This document shows, piece by piece, positions 1 to 5,670 of a stretch of DNA of 6,322 bases; the first letter of the stretch is position 1; every line of letters begins with the position of its first letter. Source of the DNA: an uncultured Opitutaceae bacterium. GTDB lineage: Bacteria; Verrucomicrobiota; Verrucomicrobiia; Opitutales; Opitutaceae. Where the stretch lies: assembly GCA_937902865.1 (NCBI GenBank), contig CALFNJ010000017.1, positions 1-6,322 on the forward strand, read 5' to 3'. Position numbers and translations under genes: made by a program. Under the pieces are notes generated by a model that searched no databases, had not been told where the DNA came from, and was given only the letters and a program-made list of their open reading frames with translations.

Positions 1-19
1 ATGTTTGCGGAGTCCAACC

Positions 20-149
20 GGACGGGCGGGCCGCCCGTCCCTACCTTCTCCGCAGGTGGAGCGCGTTGTCCCTAACGCGCTGGCGGCACAGCAAGCGTGA
101 ACCCACCGAAACGCGGACAGGGTCAAAAACGCGTTAGGGACAACGCGTT
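20..149. repeat. Composite palindromic intergenic repeat (copy 1)
   Basis: Three perfect palindromic modules lie in a row. GGACGGGCGG at 20-29 pairs with CCGCCCGTCC at 31-40 and is followed by CTACCTT. AGCGCGTT at 60-67 pairs with AACGCGCT at 74-81. AACGCGTT at 128-135 pairs with AACGCGTT at 142-149 and is followed by TCCACCTCC. The last two modules face each other, each with a GGTGGA/TCCACC edge on its outer side. The same modules recur at 1822-1990. The rest of 1-209 shows no gene; the bases just after the gene ending at 210 show no clear T-run terminator. These look like REP-type dispersed repeats, but dispersal across the genome cannot be seen from one window. Confidence 0.8.
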
Positions 150-209
150 CCACCTCCAGACGGCAGAGCCGCTTCCTGATTCACTGAACTCCGGATAACC
201 GAAATCACC

Positions 210-521
210 TCACGCCTCCGCGGTGGAGGCGCGGTAGGCGCGGAACGTGCGGATGATCGACGGCGCCAGCCGCAACAGCGTGCCGAACATCCGGAACCAC
301 TTGAATTTCCGGTGGGGTCGGAACAGCAGTCCGAGTGGCACGGCGGAGAGTTTCAACAGCGGCGAGAGCTGCCGCCAGTGCGCGGCCAATTGGTCGACGA
401 CTTCCAACGGCTGCGCAAGCCGAGCGCCGGCCGAGGCGCATTCCCAGCGGTGCCAGGAAATGCGGGCGCGGAGCTCACGCTTCCGCGTCGCCAGCGATTT
501 CAGCTCTTCCGTCGGGTACAT
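210..521 (-). CDS. Small basic protein, YqjK-like by position and composition
   Basis: This 103-residue protein has no family I can name with certainty. Residues 5-25 form a charged, probably helical segment (EELKSLATRKRELRARI), residues 38-55 a second amphipathic stretch, and residues 56-95 alternate hydrophobic and basic residues (LLKLSAVPLGLLF, then RPHRKFKWFRMFGTLLRL). It starts with ATG at 521, only 12 bp after the stop of the YqjE-type gene, so the two are very probably co-transcribed. In E. coli the gene after yqjD and yqjE is yqjK, whose roughly 100-residue product has the same layout: charged N-terminal helix, a mid-protein Trp, then a hydrophobic and basic C-terminal half. I infer a YqjK-like role at the membrane; direct homology is unproven. 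No Shine-Dalgarno sequence precedes the start. Confidence 0.8.
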   Translation of the reverse strand: MYPTEELKSLATRKRELRARISWHRWECASAGARLAQPLEVVDQLAAHWRQLSPLLKLSAVPLGLLFRPHRKFKWFRMFGTLLRLAPSIIRTFRAYRASTAEA

Positions 522-533
522 GAACAGTCCGGT

Positions 534-923
534 TCAGTTCTCCAGCTGCGTGCTCTCGTGGTCCTTCTGAAGTTCGTCCACGGTGGCGGCGAACGGCTTG
601 GGCTGGCGCGCCAGGTAGCGCTTGAACGAGGTGGCGGTGAAGATCAGCGCGGCCACGTACACGCCGGTCAGCGAGCAGAGCACCGCCAGCCGGGCCGTAT
701 CCCAGAAGAGATAGACCAACGTGATGCTGGCGAACGTCAGCGCGAGCATGCCGCTGAACAGCGCGGCGCTGATCCAGATGAAGACCTGGATCAGCCGGAA
801 TTTTTCCTCCTGCAGTTCGACCGACAGCAGCTCGGCCCGCTCATGCAGCGACGCCTGGAGCGCGCTGATGAGACGCCGCGCGGCGTCGGCCAAACCGGGA
901 GACGCAGAGGTGCCCGAGCGCAT
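534..923 (-). CDS. Phage holin family protein (YqjE / Phage_holin_3_6 type)
   Basis: This 129-residue inner-membrane protein has a cytoplasmic amphipathic N-terminus (residues 10-45, with HERAELLSVELQEEK), two transmembrane helices at about 46-73 (IWISAALFSGMLALTFASI) and 78-99, and a short polar tail. The ER-EL--VE-QEEK signature before the first helix is typical of the YqjE/'putative Actinobacterial Holin-X' family. Despite the family name, members are usually chromosomal and are not shown to lyse cells. It lies between the DUF883 gene (60 bp upstream) and the YqjK-like gene (12 bp downstream), matching the E. coli yqjD-yqjE-yqjK order. That context argues against a prophage holin. The ATG at 923 gives a standard family length; the bases before it are pyrimidine-rich with no Shine-Dalgarno. 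Confidence 0.9.
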   Translation of the reverse strand: MRSGTSASPGLADAARRLISALQASLHERAELLSVELQEEKFRLIQVFIWISAALFSGMLALTFASITLVYLFWDTARLAVLCSLTGVYVAALIFTATSFKRYLARQPKPFAATVDELQKDHESTQLEN

Positions 924-983
924 GGGGTAGAAAAAACAGGATGGATAAAGGCGAAACGTCGGGAGGGATGAGCCACCCGCCGT

Positions 984-1298
984 TTAGCCGTTGTTGCGGC
1001 GCAGCAGCGCCCCGAGGAGTACGCCCACACCCAGTGCGACGGCGAGCGACTCGTACGGATGCGAGCGGATCGTCTTGTCGGTGGCCTTCGCGCCATCCAC
1101 GACCTTGTCGCGCGCATTGCTGTAGATTTCTCCGAGGCGCTCCTGGGCATTCCTCAGGCGGTGCTGGAGATCGGAAACCTTGTCGCCGATCTTTTCGGCG
1201 GCGGGACCGACGAGAAGCGCTTCGGCTTCCTCCATGAGATTGTTGATCTGGGAAATCAGCTCTTCCGGCGTGTGCTTAGTATCAGCGGACGTTTTCAT
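984..1298 (-). CDS. DUF883 / ElaB-YqjD family membrane-anchored protein
   Basis: This 104-residue protein has the typical family layout: a long charged helix (residues 11-75, PEELISQINNLMEEAEALL onwards, likely coiled coil) followed by the conserved HPYES box at 80-84 and a single C-terminal glycine-rich membrane helix (about 85-99, LAVALGVGVLLGALL), ending in Arg-Arg. In E. coli, YqjD and ElaB are tail-anchored inner-membrane proteins that bind ribosomes in stationary phase under RpoS control. The same role here is inferred from the family. It lies 76 bp after the DUF3185 gene and 60 bp before the YqjE-type gene. Its upstream region is AT-rich with repeated ATGATAA words, so a promoter may sit there. 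No Shine-Dalgarno is visible before the ATG at 1298. Confidence 0.92.
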   Translation of the reverse strand: MKTSADTKHTPEELISQINNLMEEAEALLVGPAAEKIGDKVSDLQHRLRNAQERLGEIYSNARDKVVDGAKATDKTIRSHPYESLAVALGVGVLLGALLRRNNG

Positions 1299-1302
1299 GA
1301 CG

Positions 1303-1330
1303 AATGATAATCTGGGGATGATAATGATAG
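1303..1330 (-). promoter_or_regulatory. AT-rich direct repeats upstream of the DUF883 gene
   Basis: The word ATGATA occurs three times on the plus strand, at 1304, 1318 and 1324, inside an AT-rich patch unlike the GC-rich surroundings. On the minus strand this reads as TATCATTATCAT and TTATCAT, ending about 5 bp from the DUF883 start codon. It could carry a -10 element giving a very short leader, or an operator. No matching -35 is obvious, so this is a weak call based on composition and repetition. Confidence 0.3.
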
Positions 1331-1374
1331 TTGAGTGAGACGGACAAACGAAGGAACAGAGGAAGCGAGCGAGC

Positions 1375-1584
1375 TCAGTGGGCGCTGCCGCTTCCCCGCA
1401 TGGTGGAGAAGAGCCCCGTGATGGCGGCGATCAGGCCGAGGGCGAGGAGCCACAGCGACTTGTCGGTCGGGGCCCCGGTGACGGCGGAACTCATGTCCGA
1501 CGCCACCGATTCATGGGCCTGCCAGCCAAAATAGAGCAAAACACAACCAACGATGAGAACTGCCAAACCGGTGATTTTGTTCAT
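1375..1584 (-). CDS. DUF3185 family small membrane protein
   Basis: This 69-residue protein has two transmembrane segments: residues 4-20 (ITGLAVLIVGCVLLYFG) and 44-60 (LWLLALGLIAAITGLFS). They are joined by a polar loop with the WQAHESVASD motif that characterises DUF3185. The function of the family is unknown; it is a small inner-membrane protein of environmental bacteria. I chose the ATG at 1584 because the protein then begins directly with the family's conserved N-terminus. The open frame continues to 1809, but that extension is translated repeat DNA. A run of six G residues lies two bases before the start, the closest thing to a ribosome site among these genes. It is the first gene of the minus-strand four-gene cluster, 76 bp ahead of the DUF883 gene. 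Confidence 0.85.
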   Translation of the reverse strand: MNKITGLAVLIVGCVLLYFGWQAHESVASDMSSAVTGAPTDKSLWLLALGLIAAITGLFSTMRGSGSAH

Positions 1585-1632
1585 GCCCCCCATAAACCAC
1601 GGCTCGTGCCGCCGGTTCCCGCTTGGGCTCAA

Positions 1633-1689
1633 GTTTTTGGCGTCCAACCGGTAGAAATCGTGGGGCGTTCCCCGCACTCCGCCAAAAAC
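1633..1689. repeat. Inverted repeat with nested hairpin
   Basis: GTTTTTGGCG at 1633-1642 is matched by its exact reverse complement CGCCAAAAAC at 1680-1689. Inside them a GGGG-CGTT-CCCC hairpin occupies about 1662-1673. CCAACCGG follows both arms (about 1644 and 1689) and also appears at 14-21. It lies within the long gene-free stretch 1585-2071. The T- and A-rich arm ends could let it act as a weak transcription stop for the kinase operon arriving from the right, but this is not a textbook terminator. Confidence 0.55.
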
Positions 1690-1750
1690 CAACCGGTTTC
1701 GTGCAGCCTGCACGGAGCGCTTTACGGTCCGGACGCAATCTGCCCGACCA

Positions 1751-1778
1751 ATGTAGGGGCGTTCCTTGCGGACGCCCG
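1751..1778 (-). repeat. GGGCGTCCGCAAGG repeat, copy 1 (inverted)
   Basis: GTAGGGGCGTTCCTTGCGGA and the CGCCCG that follows it match copy 3 (3992-4020) base for base over about 26 bp, in the opposite orientation. The unit is itself a hairpin: GGGCGT(T)CC and GGACGCCC arms around TTGC. It lies in the repeat island between the DUF3185 gene and the kinase gene. Confidence 0.8.
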
Positions 1779-1821
1779 TTCGCCCCGTCGACCGGCGAAC
1801 ATCGCTCACACAACCAGTTCA

Positions 1822-1990
1822 AAGGTAGGGACGGACGGCTCGGCCCGTCCTTGTTTTCCGAGGTGGAACGCGTTGACCCCAACGCGTTGAGACCTCTGTC
1901 CACGTCAACCGACGACGGAGCCAAACAGCGCGTTGAGGTCAACGCGCTCCACCTCAAGCCCGGACGGGCGGGGCCGCCCGTCCCTACCTT
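1822..1990. repeat. Composite palindromic element with 13 bp terminal inverted repeats (copy 2)
   Basis: The element of about 169 bp starts with AAGGTAGGGACGG (1822-1834) and ends with the exact reverse complement CCGTCCCTACCTT (1978-1990). Inside, from each end, come a GC palindrome (about 1829-1850 and 1962-1983) and then an AACGCGTT-type hairpin (1867-1888 and 1927-1948), each with a GAGGTGGA or TCCACCTC edge. A central spacer of about 38 bp contains CTCTGTCCACGTCAACC, which resembles the inverted spacer of copy 1 (near 100-125). It has no coding capacity, so it could be a MITE-like or REP-doublet element that depends on an outside enzyme. Open frames crossing it are translated repeats. 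The rest of 1585-2071 holds further repeats and no gene. Confidence 0.8.
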
Positions 1991-1997
1991 CGATCCA

Positions 1998-2073
1998 CGC
2001 GACCGGGAGGTCGCGTCCCCACTGGGAGACCAAAACCGCGAGCCAGGCGTCCGCAAGGAACGCTCCACGTTTC
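1998..2073. repeat. CGCGACC palindrome plus GGCGTCCGCAAGG repeat, left of the kinase gene
   Basis: CGCGACC (1998-2004) pairs with GGTCGCG (2009-2015) around GGGA. At 2046-2073 follows a diverged copy of the GGCGTCCGCAAGGAACG unit, ending in CACGTTT. That unit runs directly into the stop codon of the kinase gene (2072-2074). The same two units occur on the other side of the kinase gene, at 3939-3956 and 3992-4020. Confidence 0.75.
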
Positions 2074-3868
2074 ACCGCGGCAGCAGGAAATAAAACTCCG
2101 TCCCCTTCCCCACTTCGCTTGCGCAGCTGATGCTGCCGCCGTGAGCGACGACGATTTCCCGCGCGATGGTGAGGCCGAGGCCGGCGCCCGACTTGCTCTG
2201 GCCGGGCACGCGATAGAACCGGTCGAAGATGTGTCCCGCATTCTCCGGAGCGATCCCCGGGCCGCGATCCCGCACGGCAAAGCGGACGAATCCCAGCGGG
2301 CCCGCCACCGCGCTCAGCGTGATCGTCTCGCTGGCGGGCGAGTACTTCGAGGCGTTGGTCAGGAGATTGATGAAGACGTGGCGGATGCGATCGACGTCGA
2401 GGTTCATCTCTTCTTCGCCGAGTTCGGGCTCGATTTCGACCGCCAGCTTCTGGCCCGCGGCCTCGACGAAACCCTGGGCTTCGCGCGCGATTTGTTCGAG
2501 CAGCGCCGCGACCGTGATGTGCTGGCGATCGAGCGTGGACGCTCCGCCTTCGAGGCGGGTGAGATCCAGAAGATTGTCGAGAATGCGCAGCAGCCGCTCG
2601 GCGTCGTCGCGGGCGCCTTCGAGCAGCTCGCGCTGCTTCGGCGTCAGCTCGCCGAGGTTCGGCTCGAGCAGCAGATAAACCGCCATCCGCAGGCTCGTCA
2701 GCGGGGACTTCAGCTCGTGGCTGACCGTGCCGACGAGGTTGGTCTTGGCGTCATCGAGCAGGCGGAACTTCGTCACGTCCTGCAGGATGACCGCCGCGCC
2801 CTTGAACTCCGTGAGCTTGTCGCCGATCGCCAGGATGCGCGGCAGGTAATGGCGCTCTTCGCGCGCCACCCGGAGATTCACCGCCCGGCCGTAGTCGGTC
2901 GGCAGATAATGATCGCCGGTGGCCATCACGCGCGCCAGCGGCTCGGCCAGGGCGGGCGGAAATCCCTGCTCGAATCCGGGCGACTGCGCCAACTGCTCCG
3001 CGGCAGGATTGCGCACCGTGTGCGTGCCGTCGGTGGACACGACGAACACCGGATCAGGCGCCGAGGTCAGCGTCGCCTCAATCGTCCGCTGCGTGCGCAG
3101 CACCTTGCCAAGCGTCGCCTCGCGATACGCACGCAGGTGCACGGCCATGGCGTTGAAAGCCTTCGCGAGCTGGCCGAGCTCGTCGCGCGAGGTCACGGGC
3201 GCCTCGCGCTCGAGGTCGCCCTGGCCGAGCGCCACCACCGACTCGGTGAGCGCCTTGATCGGGGCGAGCAGCGAGCTTCCCAGGCGCCACGCCAGGAAGA
3301 AAAACAGTCCCACCGCCACAACCATGGCCGCGAACAGCAGCCGGAGGGTTTCCTCGGTCCGGTTGCGGATGCGCAGACCGGCATTCCGGATTTCCGCGTG
3401 ATCACTCTCCAGCACCTGCTCCAGCGCCGTGCCGACCTGCAGGAAGGCGCCCTCCGCCTGGCCATAGCGGCCGACCAGGTCGAACGGGCCGCCGCGGAAA
3501 GCGATGTCGGAGGCCTGGATGAACCGCTGGAACTGCTCGTCGAGCTCGTTGAGCAGCGCCGCCTTGGCCGGCGCGGGTGCCGTCAGCATCTCATCGGTCA
3601 GGCTGCGTTTGAAACGGGCCCGCGCGGCCGCGAAGTTGCGGCTCGCGTCCCGGGCGCCATTGGGGACGACGAGCTGCCCGAGCGCATCGTTCATCTGCCC
3701 GAGGGCCGTGCGCATGTCCGTCACGCGGGCGATCGACTGGAAATTGCGATCGAGAATGCCCTGCACCGCCGCGCCCAAATCCTGGCTCGCCCGGAAGGCG
3801 TAAAGACAGACGACCAGAAAAAGCAGCAGGAGAGGCAGCAGGCCGAGCGTGAGGCGCGAGCGGAGCAT
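2072..3868 (-). CDS. KinB-type membrane sensor histidine kinase
   Basis: The 598-residue protein has, in order: transmembrane helix 1 (about 5-25); a helical periplasmic sensor of about 150 residues; transmembrane helix 2 (about 176-196); a HAMP linker (about 198-250); a PAS domain (about 262-370); a HisKA dimerisation domain with phospho-acceptor His384 in the H box SHELKSPLTSLR; and a HATPase_c domain with N box around Asn501-Asn505, G1 box DRGPGIA (534-540), F box IFDRFYR (547-553) and G2 box GAGLGL (561-566). All catalytic boxes are intact. This is the architecture of Pseudomonas KinB, and the gene lies downstream of an AlgB-like regulator in the same orientation, as kinB does. It should control phosphorylation of that regulator; KinB is known mainly as a phosphatase of AlgB. 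The signal is unknown. The ATG at 3868 places helix 1 right at the N-terminus; no Shine-Dalgarno precedes it. Confidence 0.95.
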   Translation of the reverse strand: MLRSRLTLGLLPLLLLFLVVCLYAFRASQDLGAAVQGILDRNFQSIARVTDMRTALGQMNDALGQLVVPNGARDASRNFAAARARFKRSLTDEMLTAPAPAKAALLNELDEQFQRFIQASDIAFRGGPFDLVGRYGQAEGAFLQVGTALEQVLESDHAEIRNAGLRIRNRTEETLRLLFAAMVVAVGLFFFLAWRLGSSLLAPIKALTESVVALGQGDLEREAPVTSRDELGQLAKAFNAMAVHLRAYREATLGKVLRTQRTIEATLTSAPDPVFVVSTDGTHTVRNPAAEQLAQSPGFEQGFPPALAEPLARVMATGDHYLPTDYGRAVNLRVAREERHYLPRILAIGDKLTEFKGAAVILQDVTKFRLLDDAKTNLVGTVSHELKSPLTSLRMAVYLLLEPNLGELTPKQRELLEGARDDAERLLRILDNLLDLTRLEGGASTLDRQHITVAALLEQIAREAQGFVEAAGQKLAVEIEPELGEEEMNLDVDRIRHVFINLLTNASKYSPASETITLSAVAGPLGFVRFAVRDRGPGIAPENAGHIFDRFYRVPGQSKSGAGLGLTIAREIVVAHGGSISCASEVGKGTEFYFLLPR

Positions 3869-3922
3869 CGCGGAGAAACGCTCAGCTTACGCAGAGGCGG
3901 TCTTCATGGACGCCCGGCTTGC

Positions 3923-4020
3923 GGTTTTCCAATGGGGGCGCGACCTCCCGGTCGTGTTCCGCAAGCGGAGAGGTAAGTGGGCAACGGGAACGGGCGTCCG
4001 CAAGGAACGCCCCTACGTTT
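3923..4020. repeat. Repeat pair in the regulator-kinase gap
   Basis: The 178 bp gap (3869-4046) carries CGCGACC (3939-3945) pairing with GGTCGTG (3950-3956) around TCCC, then copy 3 of the GGGCGTCCGCAAGGAACGCC unit (3992-4020). The bases ahead of the first palindrome (GGTTTTCC...GGGG) also match, inverted, those at 2016-2035, so homology extends past the palindromes. Transcription from the regulator gene into the kinase gene must cross these hairpins, which could lower or stabilise kinase mRNA. I see no clear promoter in the gap. Confidence 0.75.
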
Positions 4021-4046
4021 CGCTTCGGAGATTTCATGATTCCGGC

Positions 4047-5381
4047 TCAGAGCAGTCCGAGCTTCTGCCGTTTGCGATAAAGGGTCGCGGGATCGATGCC
4101 AAGCGTCCGGGCGGCGTCGTCCAGCGTGCGCGTGCCCGCGAGGATCCGCCGGATGTGCTCGCCCTCGACCGCCTCGATCGTCACGTGCGCACCCATCGCC
4201 ACCGTCGGACTCGCCTGGTCGTGAAACTCCTCCGGCAGATCAGGCAGCTCGATCAGCTCGCCGACCGCGAGGATCACGGCCCGCTCGATCACGTTGCGCA
4301 GCTCTCGAAGATTGCCCGGCCAGGTATAACGGGCAAAGGCCATGGTCACGGCGGGTGAAAAGGCGCGCACGCGCTTGCCGATGCGGGCTGAGAAAAAGGC
4401 GAGGTAGCTGTCCGCCAGCCGCGAAAGGTCGCCCGGGCGGTCGCGCAGGCCGGGCAGCGTGACGGCGATGACGTTGAGCCGGTAGAACAGATCCTCGCGG
4501 AAGCGTCCCGCCTTCACCTCGTCCGCGAGATTGCGGTTGGTTGCGGCGATGACCCGGACGTTGGACTTGCGGGGGCGCGTCTCGCCCACCCGCTCGTATT
4601 CGCGCTCCTGCAGCAGGCGGAGAAGCTTCGGCTGGATCGAGAGCGGCATCTCGCCGATCTCGTCGAGGAAGAGCGTGCCGCCGTCGGCCGCGGCGACCTT
4701 GCCCTGCGTGTCCGCTACGGCGCCGGTGAACGAGCCCTTCACGTGGCCGAACAGTTCGCTCTCGAGCAGCTCCTTGGAAAGGCTCGGGCAATTGATCGTC
4801 ACGAACGCCGCCTCGCGCTGCGTGCTGCGCTTGTGCACCTCCCGCGCCAGCACGCTCTTGCCGGTCCCGCTCGGCCCGAGGACGAGCATGGTGGCGGGCG
4901 TCTCGGCCGCACGGAACGCGATCTGGAGCGCCCGCTGCATCGCGGGCTCGGCCGAGCCGAGGTCCACCGCGGGGGCCTCGTCCGCCAGCTGCGACTCCAG
5001 CTGCCGCACTTTCGACTCGAGCGAACGGGTCTTCTCAATCTTGGCGAGCACGGCCCGGATCTGGTCGGGCGTGAACGGCTTGGGAATGAAATCGAACGCT
5101 CCCCGCCGCATCGCCTCGACCGCGGTCGCGATGTTGGCAAAGGCGGTGAACATCACCACGGCGAGCGTCGGCGAGGTTTGCAGCAGGCGGGCCAGCACTT
5201 CCAGCCCATCGTCGGCGCCCAGCTTGACGTCGAGAAAGCAGACGTCGAAGGGCGTCTCCTCCAGCGCCTTCAGCGCGCGGGCGCCGCTGGGGGCATCGAC
5301 AACCTCATGCCCCATCGTTTCCACCGCGAGGCGGCTGGTTTTGCGAATGCCGAGTTCATCGTCGACAATGAGGACGCGCAT
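4047..5381 (-). CDS. AlgB-like NtrC-family response regulator
   Basis: The 444-residue protein has a receiver domain (1-115; acidic Asp7/Asp8, phospho-acceptor Asp51, Thr79, Lys101), a short coiled linker (116-140), an AAA+ sigma-54 activator domain (about 141-375) and a Fis-type helix-turn-helix (about 418-441, TLDDAARTLGIDPATLYRKR). The AAA+ domain has Walker A GPSGTGKS (169-176), loop GSFTGA (216-221), Walker B GGTLFLDE (234-241), FREDLFYRL (294-302) and WPGNLREL (354-361). The length, the FDVCFLDVKLGADDGLEVLA stretch and the C-terminus closely resemble Pseudomonas AlgB (449 residues), which controls alginate and virulence genes with KinB. The loop has Ser in place of the usual Ala of GAFTGA. 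I chose the ATG at 5381 because the protein then opens with the receiver's first beta strand; an in-frame TTG at 5444 lies in terminator-like sequence. The targets here are unknown. Confidence 0.95.
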   Translation of the reverse strand: MRVLIVDDELGIRKTSRLAVETMGHEVVDAPSGARALKALEETPFDVCFLDVKLGADDGLEVLARLLQTSPTLAVVMFTAFANIATAVEAMRRGAFDFIPKPFTPDQIRAVLAKIEKTRSLESKVRQLESQLADEAPAVDLGSAEPAMQRALQIAFRAAETPATMLVLGPSGTGKSVLAREVHKRSTQREAAFVTINCPSLSKELLESELFGHVKGSFTGAVADTQGKVAAADGGTLFLDEIGEMPLSIQPKLLRLLQEREYERVGETRPRKSNVRVIAATNRNLADEVKAGRFREDLFYRLNVIAVTLPGLRDRPGDLSRLADSYLAFFSARIGKRVRAFSPAVTMAFARYTWPGNLRELRNVIERAVILAVGELIELPDLPEEFHDQASPTVAMGAHVTIEAVEGEHIRRILAGTRTLDDAARTLGIDPATLYRKRQKLGLL

Positions 5382-5432
5382 GGAGGGCGATAAGGTGGTT
5401 TTGCTGCTGCACGAAAGCCAAGGGCCAATGCC

Positions 5433-5470
5433 AAAAAAAGCCAAGGCGGGGTCGCTTGCGCGACCCCGCC
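5433..5470 (-). terminator. Intrinsic-terminator-like hairpin upstream of the response regulator
   Basis: GGCGGGGTCGC (5445-5455) and GCGACCCCGCC (5460-5470) form a perfect 11 bp GC-rich stem with a TTGC loop. On the minus strand the stem is followed by TTGGC and then seven T residues (5439 down to 5433). This has the form of a Rho-independent terminator read toward the regulator gene, 52 bp ahead of its start codon. No T-run follows on the plus strand. No confident minus-strand gene lies upstream, so it may end a small RNA, act as a leader attenuator, or block read-through. Confidence 0.65.
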
Positions 5471-5537
5471 AGGTCCAGCTTCAACTAACAATCCCGCCGG
5501 CCTATGGCCTGCAGGAACTGTTGGGAATTTTGACGAG

Positions 5538-5551
5538 CTTTCCGCGGAAAG
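5538..5551. promoter_or_regulatory. Perfect 14 bp palindrome upstream of the regulator gene
   Basis: CTTTCCGCGGAAAG is perfectly self-complementary and lies about 157 bp upstream of the regulator's start codon. It is not part of the repeat families seen elsewhere in the window. A dyad of this size can be an operator for a dimeric DNA-binding protein, possibly the Fis-type HTH regulator itself. Site identity is speculative. Confidence 0.35.
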
Positions 5552-5670
5552 GTTCCGCACGAATCTTCATGACGCCTGAAATGAATGCCGCGCGCGGCCT
5601 TACCACCGCTGCCGCCCGCCGTCCCCGATGCCCGAAGGCGGCTTTTCCCCGGTGCGCTGGGGGAAATTGG

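Noticed and set aside
1..209. CRISPR array, because of repeated units
   Set aside because: The units are palindromic, irregularly spaced and found in both orientations, with no constant repeat-spacer length.
534..923. Holin-family gene taken as evidence for a prophage
   Set aside because: No other phage gene is present, and the gene sits in a yqjD-yqjE-type chromosomal cluster.
312..971. A 219-codon plus-strand frame across the yqj-like genes
   Set aside because: It overlaps two well-supported minus-strand genes on the opposite strand and has low-complexity Arg/Gln/Gly-rich content.
2141..3976. A 611-codon plus-strand open frame opposite the kinase gene
   Set aside because: It is a GC-rich antisense shadow. 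The minus-strand frame encodes a complete kinase with all catalytic boxes, while the plus frame is rich in Arg, Gln and Ala with no recognisable domain.
5417..5433. Sigma-54 promoter-like TGGCATTGGCCCTTGGC upstream of the regulator (minus strand)
   Set aside because: The GG-to-GC distance is two bases longer than the strict -24/-12 spacing, so it does not fit.
5382..5444. N-terminal extension of the regulator from a TTG at 5444
   Set aside because: The 21 extra residues come from the T-run of the terminator-like hairpin, and AlgB-type regulators begin close to the receiver domain.
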